In this document: one piece after another, positions 1-6,335 of the stretch
How positions within the stretch are numbered: position 1 is the stretch's first letter
How the letters are laid out: each line of letters begins with the position of its first letter
NCBI GenBank assembly: GCA_965660355.1
Contig: CBFHZN010000043.1
Span: 1-6,571 of the forward strand
Direction: 5' to 3'
Origin: CAJXVY01 sp965660355
Lineage (GTDB): Bacteria; Actinomycetota; Actinomycetes; Actinomycetales; Microbacteriaceae
DNA: 6,571 nucleotides
Translations under genes and position numbers: made by a program
Notes under the pieces: generated by a model
Databases searched by the model: none
Seen by the model: the letters and a program-made list of their open reading frames with translations, nothing else
Told to the model about the DNA's origin: nothing

Positions 1-474
1 GGTTTTCAGTGGTTGCTGCAGGATTCTGTTTTCAATCCCAAGGTTTGATGCTATTGAGGCAGCTTCTGCCTCAGCGGCGTATCCCCCAGCAGATTCAAAT
101 TGTTCTTGAAGCCTTGAATACCTGCGCATTGCTGCATCGTGAACCTGTGGGTCATCACTTGCCATGTCAAGCCCTGCTTGGCTAAGTCTTTCGATGATGT
201 CACCCAAGCCTCGGGCGTTAAGAATTCTTGTCATTGCTAGCTGTTCGGGGTCTCCGGCTCTGGGGTCTTGCGGGAGATAACCAATAGATCCCGAATGGCT
301 TACCTTGCCACCCGTTGGCTGACCTTCACCTGCAATGATCTTGGTCATGGTTGTCTTACCAGCACCGTTACGACCAACAAGGCCTATCTTGTCGCCTTTT
401 TGAACTCGGAAATTAACACCTGACATGAGTGTTCGGGCACCGATGCGTATCTCAAGGTCCTGCACCGATATCAA
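1..474 (-). CDS. ABC-F family ATPase, N-terminal part (runs off the left edge)
   Basis: The first 158 codons of a gene that continues beyond base 1. ABC-F proteins have two ATPase domains and no membrane domain; characterised members act at the ribosome (translation factors or antibiotic-resistance proteins). What is visible is ABC domain 1: Walker A with GRNGAGKT at about residues 34-41 and a Q-loop in GYLPQD with Gln69. The following stretch, about residues 80-158 (RILNARGLGDIIERL onward), is Gln/Glu/Ala rich and helical, as expected for the arm subdomain. Wording such as VGRNGAGKTT and IGYLPQDP recalls the actinobacterial Rv1473-type group rather than EttA; this is from memory. I chose the TTG at 474 because GGAGAG lies 5 nt upstream and translation gives MISVQDLEIRIGAR, a typical N-terminus. 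A GTG at 465 is the alternative but is too far from the Shine-Dalgarno. Signature and Walker B motifs lie outside the window, so a specific role (housekeeping or drug resistance) cannot be assigned. Confidence 0.9.
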   Translation of the reverse strand, partial: MISVQDLEIRIGARTLMSGVNFRVQKGDKIGLVGRNGAGKTTMTKIIAGEGQPTGGKVSHSGSIGYLPQDPRAGDPEQLAMTRILNARGLGDIIERLSQAGLDMASDDPQVHDAAMRRYSRLQEQFESAGGYAAEAEAASIASNLGIENRILQQPLKT

Positions 475-511
475 AAAGACTCTCCAAAGAAACTGCTTAG
501 CGTGAACCCCA

Positions 512-540
512 AGCCTAATTGAATAACCCAGCACTGACCA
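512..540 (-). promoter_or_regulatory. Candidate promoter of the ABC-F gene
   Basis: Read on the minus strand, TGGTCA (540-535), a 17-bp spacer and TAGGCT (517-512) resemble a sigma-70-type promoter with a TANNNT -10. Transcription would start near 505, giving a leader of about 30 nt that contains the GGAGAG ribosome binding site at 485-480. The -35 matches the consensus at only four positions, so this is tentative. The rest of 475-661 holds no gene I can support, and I found no convincing promoter for the plus-strand gene starting at 662. Confidence 0.35.
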
Positions 541-661
541 TTCGTGATTGTTCTTGGTTTGATAGAGGGACCCTGCCCAAAGCTAGATGTCTCGATTCAT
601 GGATTGAGTGTTTTGAATTGGTTTCGGGAACAAAAACAGCTCTTTTTGGCTTCTTGCCTAA

Positions 662-1138
662 ATGAGTGAAGAACAGGTAAAGACCAGAAGCTTCGTCCCC
701 TCCAAGGCAGCGGAGTTGATGGAAGAGGTTTTTCATGTGGTGCTGGGGATATTCCTTTTTGGCATCGCAGTCGCAGCTTTGGTGTTTTCTATCATCAGAG
801 TTTTCACTACTGAGCCTTTTTTCCCTTCCGGAATGATCCAGGCCATTAATGACATCCTGTTCATAATCATTATTTTGGAAATCCTGCGAACAGTCATCGC
901 AAGATACACAGATGGTGTTTTCCAACTGCAGAACTTTTTGATTATCGGCATCATTGCAGCCGTAAGGCATATTTTGACTGTGGGTGCTTATATGACTCTT
1001 TCTGAGAAAACCCAAGAGGATTTCGATAGAGCGGTTATCGAGTTGGGTATCAGCTCGGCAATCGTGGTTGCCTTGGTGTTGGCAATATTTTTAGCGAAGC
1101 TAGCGGAGTCACTTCCAAAAAGATCTTTGAAGGACTGA
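662..1138 (+). CDS. PsiE-family (phosphate-starvation-inducible E-like) membrane protein
   Basis: A 158-residue integral membrane protein with four predicted helices: about 24-48, 60-80, 88-111 and 126-148. The core resembles the PsiE family: an intramembrane acidic helix ILFIIIILEILRT (Glu73), then a helix with IIGIIAAVRHIL (Arg102). E. coli psiE is induced by phosphate starvation, but its biochemical function is unknown, so no reaction should be inferred. The short N-terminus (1-20) and charged C-terminus (KRSLKD) look cytosolic. There is an in-frame TAA immediately before the ATG, so the frame cannot start earlier; no good Shine-Dalgarno precedes 662. An internal ATG at 719 has GGAG close by and would start just ahead of helix 1, so it is a fallback start. 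The gene lies 26 nt upstream of the ABC exporter on the same strand and probably shares its transcript. No Pho box was recognised. Confidence 0.75.
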   Translation: MSEEQVKTRSFVPSKAAELMEEVFHVVLGIFLFGIAVAALVFSIIRVFTTEPFFPSGMIQAINDILFIIIILEILRTVIARYTDGVFQLQNFLIIGIIAAVRHILTVGAYMTLSEKTQEDFDRAVIELGISSAIVVALVLAIFLAKLAESLPKRSLKD

Positions 1139-1164
1139 TTGTTCTCATCAATTAGTCTTGAGGG

Positions 1165-2997
1165 ATGAGGATGCAGGGTGGCCCAAGGGGCTACATGGTT
1201 GACCCCGACAAAACAAAGCAAGAAAACGCTGACGCACCAAAGGTTGAAAACCTGCTTGGTCGCATCGCTGAGTTATTTGAAAACCACCGAGTGACGCTTA
1301 TTGGAACGGTTGTCCTTGTTTTGCTTGGTGCGGGGCTTTCTGTGATTCCGCCTTTATTGATCGAGCAGACATTCAACCTGGGCCTGTTTCCAGACACTGG
1401 CTTTCCAAACATGGAAGTGCTGATTCAGCTGGTTAGCCTGATGATACTTATCTTTTTTGTCTCTGCTGCTATTGGTGTTTGGCAGACCTATTTGACCTCC
1501 AAAGTTGGTAACCAAGTCATGGGTGAGTTGAGAGAAAAGCTTTTTTCACACCTGCAGTCAATGGAATTAGCTTTTTTCACCAAGACCAAAACCGGAACTA
1601 TTCAGTCAAGGCTTCAAAACGATGTTGGTGGTGTTGCCAATGTCCTAAGCAACACGGTTTCCAATGTCTTAGGAAACTCGGTGACAGTGATTGCAGCATT
1701 TATTGCCATGCTGTTGCTTTCTTGGCAGCTGACTTTAGTTGCAGTTGTGGTGATGCCACTAATGGTGATTGCTCAAAAGCGAATCGGCAAAATCCGCGCC
1801 AAAATCGCAGGGGAAACCCAAGAGTCACTGAGTGAGATGACTGCTATCACTCAGGAATCTCTCGGCGTCAGCGGGATTTTGCTTGCAAAAAGCTTTGGCA
1901 GGGAGCAGATTGAAGTTGATCGATACAAGCGTGAAAACCTCAACCAAATAAAACTGCAGGTGAGACAGACCATGAGTGGTCAGTGGTTTTTTGCTCTGGT
2001 GCAGGTTTTCTTTTCTGCAATCCCTGCAATTATTTATTTGGTTTCAGGATGGTTGATAACAGGTGGGATAGAGATCTCCATTGGAACCATAGTTGCCTTC
2101 ACCACAGTCCAAGCAAGACTTCTGTTTCCGCTGATGGGACTGATGCGGGTGGTGTTGGATATCCAAACCTCGCAAGCTCTATTTGCTCGCATTTTTGAAT
2201 ACCTTGACCTAATACCTGAAATCACTGACCCTGAACAACCAGAAAAACTTGATGAGTCTAAATTGGGCAACGTTGAGTTTCAAAACGTCAGCTTCAGCTA
2301 CCCCGGAGCTGAAGCTGAAACCTTGAAGGGCATAGACCTAGAAATAAACAGAGGTCAGTATGTTGCTTTGGTCGGACCCTCTGGTTCAGGAAAGACAACC
2401 ATTAGCTATTTGATTCCAAGGCTTTATGAAGTCACCAGCGGCAAGGTTTTATTTGCCGGCAGTGATGTTAGAAACCTAAAACAAACTGACCTGATTGAAC
2501 ACATCGGAATCGTAAGCCAAGAGACCTATTTGTTTCATGCAACGGTTAGAGAAAACCTTGGTTATGCGAAGCCAGGTGCAAGTGATGATGAAATCATCAC
2601 TGCCGCCAAGGCAGCCAACATCCATGAAACCATCATGAGCTTCCCGGAGGGTTATCAAACCATGGTTGGTGAGAGGGGCTACAGACTCTCTGGCGGTGAG
2701 AAGCAACGTATTGCAATCGCCAGAGTTTTACTCAAAGACCCTGAAGTATTGATATTGGATGAGGCCACGAGTTCTTTGGACACCCAGGGAGAACGTATTG
2801 TTCAAAAAACATTGGATTCAGTCACGGGGGACAGAACCACCATTGCTATCGCTCATAGGCTTTCGACAGTGATGAACGCCGATGTTATTTATGTAATTCA
2901 TAATGGCGAAATCGTTCAATCAGGTTCGCATGATGAATTGCTGGCGGCCGGTGGGCTATATGCCGAGTTAGTAAACGAGCAGTTCAGCGTTAGCTGA
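1165..2997 (+). CDS. ABC exporter half-transporter (fused membrane and ATPase domains)
   Basis: A 610-residue type IV (ABCB/MsbA-like) half-transporter expected to homodimerise in the cytoplasmic membrane and export a substrate using ATP. The membrane domain spans about 42-335 with six helices and the family motif FFTKTKTGTIQSRLQND (137-153). The ATPase domain (about 370-605) is complete: A-loop Tyr379, Walker A GPSGSGKT (404-411), Q-loop Gln452, VGERG (501-505), signature LSGGE (508-512), Walker B VLILDE (528-533), D-loop SSLD (536-539) and H-loop His564. Both catalytic residues Glu533 and His564 are present, so it should be an active ATPase. The substrate (lipid, drug or peptide) cannot be read from sequence. 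The start is uncertain between ATGs at 1165, 1171 and 1195: 1171 has GAGGG at a good distance, 1195 has AAGGGG 4 nt upstream, and 1165 has almost no spacer. It follows the PsiE-like gene by 26 nt and converges on pdxH. Confidence 0.93.
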   Translation: MRMQGGPRGYMVDPDKTKQENADAPKVENLLGRIAELFENHRVTLIGTVVLVLLGAGLSVIPPLLIEQTFNLGLFPDTGFPNMEVLIQLVSLMILIFFVSAAIGVWQTYLTSKVGNQVMGELREKLFSHLQSMELAFFTKTKTGTIQSRLQNDVGGVANVLSNTVSNVLGNSVTVIAAFIAMLLLSWQLTLVAVVVMPLMVIAQKRIGKIRAKIAGETQESLSEMTAITQESLGVSGILLAKSFGREQIEVDRYKRENLNQIKLQVRQTMSGQWFFALVQVFFSAIPAIIYLVSGWLITGGIEISIGTIVAFTTVQARLLFPLMGLMRVVLDIQTSQALFARIFEYLDLIPEITDPEQPEKLDESKLGNVEFQNVSFSYPGAEAETLKGIDLEINRGQYVALVGPSGSGKTTISYLIPRLYEVTSGKVLFAGSDVRNLKQTDLIEHIGIVSQETYLFHATVRENLGYAKPGASDDEIITAAKAANIHETIMSFPEGYQTMVGERGYRLSGGEKQRIAIARVLLKDPEVLILDEATSSLDTQGERIVQKTLDSVTGDRTTIAIAHRLSTVMNADVIYVIHNGEIVQSGSHDELLAAGGLYAELVNEQFSVS

Positions 2998-2998
2998 A

Positions 2999-3640
2999 TC
3001 AGGGTTGTAATCTTTGGATTTCCCAGGCTGCCTCTGGAGTTTTTCTTGAGAAGGCAATCCGGTCGTGCATTCTGTTTGATCTTCCCTTCCAGAACTCAAT
3101 CCTGGTTGGGGTGATTTTATAACCACCCCAATAGTCGGGTTTGGGCACCTCTTTGTCATTGAATCTTTCTAGGGCTTCATCAAACTGCTGGTCTAGTTTG
3201 GTTCTGTTTTCGATGGGTGCTGATTGTTTTGAAGACCAAGCTGCAACCTGAGACTCATGAGGTCTTGAATGGAAATACTCTTGTGATTCTTTATCTGAGA
3301 TTTTTTCAACTTTGCCTTCAATCAGCACCTGCCGATACATCGCGTACCAACCAAACACCGCACTCACGTGAGGATTGCTTTCTATTGCAGCACCTTTGCG
3401 AGAACCGAAGTTAGTGAAAAACACAAAGCCCTCATCATCGATGCCTTTGAGAAGCACTGTTCTGGAAGATGGGGTGTTGTTTTCATTAATGGTGCTTAGA
3501 ACAAACGCGTTTGGTTCGTAAATGGAATTCTCTTCTGCCTCAACCAACCACTCACCGAATTGCTTTATTGGGTCATCAGACAGATGGGTTTCATCCAAAG
3601 ATTCCTGACCGTAATCCTCGTGGCGGTTTAGTGAGTCCAT
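2999..3640 (-). CDS. pdxH: Pyridoxamine/pyridoxine 5'-phosphate oxidase
   Basis: A 213-residue cytosolic FMN enzyme, close to E. coli PdxH (218). It oxidises pyridoxine 5'-phosphate or pyridoxamine 5'-phosphate with O2 to pyridoxal 5'-phosphate, releasing H2O2. Visible family motifs: RTVLLK (60-65), FFTNFGSRKG (74-83, FMN phosphate contacts), RQVLIEGKVEKI (103-114), the YFHSRPHESQ block (122-131; Tyr122, Arg126 and Ser130 match the substrate-phosphate residues of the family), WGGYKITPTRIEFW (171-184) and the C-terminal RMHDR plus RLQP (Arg190 and His192 match the PLP-binding Arg/His pair). The gene looks intact. Its ATG has no Shine-Dalgarno but has a well-placed promoter, suggesting a leaderless mRNA. 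In organisms making PLP with PdxST this enzyme serves salvage; whether that applies here cannot be seen. Its stop is one base from the exporter's stop, and it is divergent from hipBA. Confidence 0.96.
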   Translation of the reverse strand: MDSLNRHEDYGQESLDETHLSDDPIKQFGEWLVEAEENSIYEPNAFVLSTINENNTPSSRTVLLKGIDDEGFVFFTNFGSRKGAAIESNPHVSAVFGWYAMYRQVLIEGKVEKISDKESQEYFHSRPHESQVAAWSSKQSAPIENRTKLDQQFDEALERFNDKEVPKPDYWGGYKITPTRIEFWKGRSNRMHDRIAFSRKTPEAAWEIQRLQP

Positions 3641-3675
3641 GAATTAAGACTAAGTCGGAAATGAGCTCTTACCAA
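3641..3675 (-). promoter_or_regulatory. pdxH promoter, leaderless type
   Basis: On the minus strand, TTGGTA (3675-3670), a 17-bp spacer and TAGTCT (3652-3647) are followed by six bases (TAATTC) and then the pdxH ATG at 3640. A -10 of form TANNNT placed 6-7 nt before the ATG puts the transcription start on or beside the A of the start codon, the standard geometry of actinobacterial leaderless genes. The lack of any Shine-Dalgarno supports this. Confidence 0.55.
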
Positions 3676-3730
3676 CACTTAGCGGCTCCTCGAGGCTATT
3701 TTGAGCTGGAATTAATCAGAAAAACTTTTG

Positions 3731-3736
3731 TAGAAT
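3731..3736 (+). promoter_or_regulatory. Candidate -10 element of a distal hipBA promoter
   Basis: TAGAAT preceded by TTTTG gives a near-consensus -10 on the plus strand, directly abutting the first operator copy (3737). The -35 region is poor (TGGAAT at 3707-3712 with an 18-bp spacer). Transcription from here would start near 3743, inside or beside the operator, and give a leader of about 145 nt. Confidence 0.35.
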
Positions 3737-3752
3737 CTGCATGGACGCACAT
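3737..3752. promoter_or_regulatory. Putative HipB operator, copy 1 (degenerate)
   Basis: CTGCATGGACGCACAT matches the consensus of the two downstream copies (ATGYGTGAACRCACAT) at 13 of 16 positions. The right half (CGCACAT) is intact and the left half is degraded. It lies immediately downstream of a TAGAAT hexamer, so binding would cover a transcription start there. Its start is 60 bp from the start of copy 2. Confidence 0.5.
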
Positions 3753-3796
3753 ATTCGGGTGATTTCAGTTGGAAAATCGTTGATTTAGGTAGGTTT

Positions 3797-3812
3797 ATGC
3801 GTGAACACACAT
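3797..3812. promoter_or_regulatory. Putative HipB operator, copy 2
   Basis: ATGCGTGAACACACAT is an inverted repeat: seven-base arms ATGCGTG and CACACAT around a central AA, with one mismatched pair. The symmetry extends outward by TTT on the left and AAA on the right (3794-3815), giving ten-base arms with nine matching pairs, the most symmetric of the three copies. It differs from copy 3 at only two positions. A dimeric HTH repressor such as HipB would bind a site of this form. Confidence 0.68.
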
Positions 3813-3853
3813 AAAAAGCATCAAAATGTCCAAAACGGGACTAAACTTAGCCG

Positions 3854-3859
3854 TATTAT
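3854..3859 (+). promoter_or_regulatory. Candidate -10 element of the proximal hipBA promoter
   Basis: TATTAT matches the -10 consensus at five of six positions and would start transcription near 3866, leaving a short leader with the ribosome binding site. No good -35 is visible at 16-18 bp (the region reads CAAAAC), so the promoter may be weak. The hexamer is overlapped by operator copy 3. Confidence 0.4.
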
Positions 3860-3873
3860 GTGTGAACGCACAT
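3858..3873. promoter_or_regulatory. Putative HipB operator, copy 3 (promoter-proximal)
   Basis: ATGTGTGAACGCACAT is an inverted repeat with arms ATGTGTG and CGCACAT around AA and one mismatched pair. It overlaps the last two bases of a TATTAT -10-like hexamer (3854-3859) and ends 15 bp before the first hipB ATG, so occupancy should block a proximal hipBA promoter. Its start is 61 bp from copy 2. Confidence 0.68.
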
Positions 3874-3888
3874 TTTTTAGTGAGGTAA

Positions 3889-4131
3889 ATGATGGATTCA
3901 ACAGCCGCTGTTGCTGAAGCTCTGCGAGCTCGCCGCAAGCAGCTTGATTTGACTCAGTTTGAGGCGGCGGAGCTTGCAGGGGTTTCAGTTCGATTCGTTC
4001 ATGACATTGAAAATGGCAAAGCAACAGTTCAACTGGATCGTGTGCAGGCTTTGGCAGAAGCTCTGGGTTTGTCGCTGACTCTCCGTCTTAGAAAGCCTTC
4101 AAATCAAACACAAGAAGTCAATCCCTCATGA
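3889..4131 (+). CDS. hipB: HipB-like antitoxin and autorepressor (XRE/Cro-type HTH)
   Basis: An 80-residue protein consisting almost entirely of one XRE-family helix-turn-helix domain (about 9-63): ALRARRKQLDLTQFEAAELAGVS followed by recognition helix VRFVHDIENGK and LDRVQALAEALGLSL. The C-terminal tail (about 68-80) is polar. By analogy with E. coli HipB (88 residues), it should dimerise, neutralise the HipA kinase and repress its own operon by binding inverted repeats; three matching repeats lie just upstream. Two adjacent ATGs are possible. GAGG at 3882-3885 is only 3 nt from the ATG at 3889 but 6 nt from the one at 3892, so translation probably begins at 3892 (79 residues). The stop overlaps the hipA start as ATGA, indicating translational coupling with the antitoxin made first. 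The assignment rests on pairing with hipA as well as on the HTH; XRE domains alone are not specific. Confidence 0.88.
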   Translation: MMDSTAAVAEALRARRKQLDLTQFEAAELAGVSVRFVHDIENGKATVQLDRVQALAEALGLSLTLRLRKPSNQTQEVNPS

Positions 4132-5345
4132 TCAACTCATTTCAGATTCCCTCAATGCCAGCCAAGGATGCTGATGTCTATAAAGCTGGGAGGGTGGCAG
4201 GGAGGCTCAGTAAAACCTCCGAGGGAGTTGAGTTCACATATTTCGATTCCTATCTGAATGACCCCTCTCTGCCCCCAGTTGCAACCACACTGCCCAAAAC
4301 CAAAGAAAATGTAATCACTTCCGCCGGTGCAGTGCCATCTTTTTTCGCAGGGCTTTTGCCCGAGGGGCGAAGGCTTAGCTCCCTTAGAAGAAAGATCAAA
4401 GTCTCAGCCGATGATGAGCTAAGCCTGTTGGTTGCAGTAGGGGATGACACTGTCGGAGACGTTCAGGTGGTGCCAAAAGACACCAAACCTTCACGGCCAG
4501 GTGATGGGGATTCGCTATTGATCAAACCCACGGAGATTTCCTTCGCTGAGTTTGTGTCAGAAGATCTGCCATTAGACGGTGTTGGACTGGCAGGTGTTCA
4601 AGACAAGGTCTCTGGAAAAAACATTTCCGTGCCGGTCAAACATAAAAACCGAGACACTATTTTGAAACTTTCCCCTTCTGAGTATCCCCACCTGGTTGAA
4701 AATGAAGCCTACTTTCTCTCACTTGCCAAAAAGGCAGGACTTGATTGTGTGGATCACTCTGTGGTTTATGACAAAAACGGGGTTAGCGGGTTATTGATTA
4801 CCAGGTTTGATCGAGTAAAAACAGACAAGGGCTGGCAGAGGCTTGCTGTGGAGGATGGATGCCAGGTTTTAGGTTTATGGCCAGCCGATAAATACAGTCC
4901 CTCGATGGCGGAAACAATTCAAGCTCTGGCTGGTTTATGCGCTGCCAGATTATTAGCAGTTCGCAAAGCATTCGAACAGGTGACCTTTGCGTTGTTGACA
5001 GGCAATGGAGACTTGCATGCCAAGAACCTGAGCGTTGTTAATGTCAAGGGCGAATGGTTTCTGGCGCCTGCCTATGATTTGCCATCGAGTATTTTTTATG
5101 GAGATAAAAACCTTGCCCTCTCAATGGGTGATAAAAAAACTGATATTTCTAGACGACAGCTAATTGATTTTGCTCACTCTCTGGGTCTGACATCGAATGT
5201 TGCCGACCGGGTAATTGATAATCTCTTGGTTGCAACCGCAGAGCTCGAAGAAGAGCTCAAGGCAGGTGCGCTTCCATTTGATCAAAATCGAATTGCTCAG
5301 TCAGTTTCAGCTTTGCGTTACCGCAGAAAACTTCTCGCTGGCTAA
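4128..5345 (+). CDS. hipA: HipA-family serine/threonine kinase toxin
   Basis: A 405-residue HipA-type kinase (E. coli HipA is 440). The best-studied member phosphorylates glutamyl-tRNA synthetase, stalling translation and causing persistence; the target here is unknown. The N-terminal subdomain spans about 15-117 and includes PSFFAGLLPEGRR (70-82). The kinase part follows: LAGVQDKVS (154-162), ATP-binding Lys180 in ILKLSP, HLVENEAYF (188-196), LITRFDR (223-229), EDGCQVLGL (242-250), catalytic loop GNGDLHAKN (292-300, Asp295 and Asn300) and metal-binding Asp317 in APAYDLPS. All residues needed for catalysis look present. Aligned by the GVQ motif to the loop holding E. coli Ser150 (S-I-A-G-A-Q), this protein has Gly153, so the usual inactivating autophosphorylation site seems absent; Ser162 is nearby. 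It overlaps hipB by 4 nt and has only a weak Shine-Dalgarno, consistent with coupled translation. The gene appears intact and converges on a hydrolase gene 29 nt away. Confidence 0.93.
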   Translation: MINSFQIPSMPAKDADVYKAGRVAGRLSKTSEGVEFTYFDSYLNDPSLPPVATTLPKTKENVITSAGAVPSFFAGLLPEGRRLSSLRRKIKVSADDELSLLVAVGDDTVGDVQVVPKDTKPSRPGDGDSLLIKPTEISFAEFVSEDLPLDGVGLAGVQDKVSGKNISVPVKHKNRDTILKLSPSEYPHLVENEAYFLSLAKKAGLDCVDHSVVYDKNGVSGLLITRFDRVKTDKGWQRLAVEDGCQVLGLWPADKYSPSMAETIQALAGLCAARLLAVRKAFEQVTFALLTGNGDLHAKNLSVVNVKGEWFLAPAYDLPSSIFYGDKNLALSMGDKKTDISRRQLIDFAHSLGLTSNVADRVIDNLLVATAELEEELKAGALPFDQNRIAQSVSALRYRRKLLAG

Positions 5346-5359
5346 ATGCCAGTAACTTC

Positions 5360-5389
5360 GACTTTGAAAGAGATTTATCTCTTCGAGTC
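5360..5389. terminator. Weak hairpin between convergent hipA and hydrolase genes
   Basis: AAGAGA (5368-5373), loop TTTA and TCTCTT (5378-5383) form a six-pair stem, and an outer GACT (5360-5363) with AGTC (5386-5389) can extend it with an internal loop. It sits at the tail-to-tail junction and contains the hydrolase stop codon, so it could act in both directions. The stem is AT-rich with no long T tract, so it is a poor intrinsic terminator on sequence alone. Confidence 0.3.
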
Positions 5390-6328
5390 TTTGCCTTGAC
5401 TTTGAAACCAACCGATAATTTCATCGACAACCGACTGATCAACTGGTTGCTTGGTTTGTTTTTTATAAGTCTTCAAACCCTGTCCGCTTGAATCGATTCT
5501 CAGCAGGTGTGTAAGTCCTGGAATCTCATGGGATTCAAAACTTGCAAGGATTAGCTCCTGCATTGTTTGCAAATCTTTTGGATCTACTTGAACGTCATTC
5601 GATCCAGTGATTGCCAACACCGAAGATTGAATCTTTCCAAGAGCATCACGTGGGTTGTACTGAAGAAACTCCCGCATCCACTTAGCGTTTATCTTTCTCC
5701 CCTGGATTCGGGTGGAATCCTTTGTGGTTACTTTTATTCGATTCAGGTTTTTCTGAATGGACTTCATGACATCAATTCTTAGTAGTTTGATGATTGCTCG
5801 ATTCAGCCCAGTGATTGATTGGGAGATCTCCTTGGTCTGCCAAAGTATTGTCTCTTCACCTGTTTTTGCAGAACCTGCCAAAAGAACCACCCCAGCAATT
5901 GAGGGGTCCTCTGCTGCAACCCTCATTGCAAGTAAAGCTCCTTCGCTATGACCAAGAAGATAAATCTTCGATGAATCGATATCGTCTCTGCTTTTGAGCC
6001 AGCTCACAGCTTGTTTGGCATCAGCCAACAGGTCTTCCAGCCCCGTTTCCCAGAAATCGCCTTCGCTTTCGCCAACTCCTCGCTTGTCATAACGAAAGGT
6101 GGCCAAACCCTCTCTGCTTAGGTGGGGAGTCAGTTGAGGAAAAACGTTTATTCGAAGCTGTTTTGAATTGTCGTCCCTGTCAATCTGACCAGAACCGGGA
6201 AGCATAAGGACAACTGCAGACAATCCAGCTGTCTGCACCTTGGTCAGAGTTCCAGACAGAGCTAATCCACCCGAGTTGAAAATCAGGTTTTCTTCGGTGA
6301 AGTTGACCGAGGACGATTCGCGTTGCAT
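5375..6328 (-). CDS. Alpha/beta-hydrolase fold protein (putative esterase)
   Basis: A 317-residue cytosolic hydrolase with no signal peptide. Visible landmarks: strand and oxyanion loop LMLPGSGQIDRDDN (41-54), FRYDKRGVGES (78-88), nucleophile elbow GHSEG (126-130, Ser128), likely acid Asp245 in ITGSNDVQV and likely catalytic His274 in GLTHLL, with a lid-like insertion at about 155-225. The GSGQxDRDxN block followed by YDKRGxGxS is typical of a broad family of uncharacterised esterase-like hydrolases; the substrate cannot be told. The frame stays open to 6424, but that extension runs through an intrinsic terminator and into the tRNA-Arg gene, so I place the start at the ATG at 6328. It has no Shine-Dalgarno but has TACTCT seven bases upstream, suggesting leaderless expression. 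It lies downstream of tRNA-Arg on the same strand but is separated from it by the terminator, and it converges on hipA. Confidence 0.87.
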   Translation of the reverse strand: MQRESSSVNFTEENLIFNSGGLALSGTLTKVQTAGLSAVVLMLPGSGQIDRDDNSKQLRINVFPQLTPHLSREGLATFRYDKRGVGESEGDFWETGLEDLLADAKQAVSWLKSRDDIDSSKIYLLGHSEGALLAMRVAAEDPSIAGVVLLAGSAKTGEETILWQTKEISQSITGLNRAIIKLLRIDVMKSIQKNLNRIKVTTKDSTRIQGRKINAKWMREFLQYNPRDALGKIQSSVLAITGSNDVQVDPKDLQTMQELILASFESHEIPGLTHLLRIDSSGQGLKTYKKQTKQPVDQSVVDEIIGWFQSQGKDSKR

Positions 6329-6335
6329 GGAGCTA

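Noticed and set aside
515..1015. Minus-strand 166-codon open frame opposite the PsiE-like gene
   Set aside because: The translation is rich in Cys, His, Asn and Ser with no recognisable motif, while the plus strand encodes a coherent four-helix membrane protein. It is a shadow frame.
3737..3873. Three repeats as a mini CRISPR or iteron array
   Set aside because: Units are 16 bp, palindromic and placed at promoter elements in front of an HTH gene. No cas or replication initiator gene is present, so operators explain them better.
5567..5997. Plus-strand open frames inside the hydrolase gene (5567-5782, 5757-5951, 5815-5997)
   Set aside because: They lie opposite a well-supported hydrolase frame and show no domain features.
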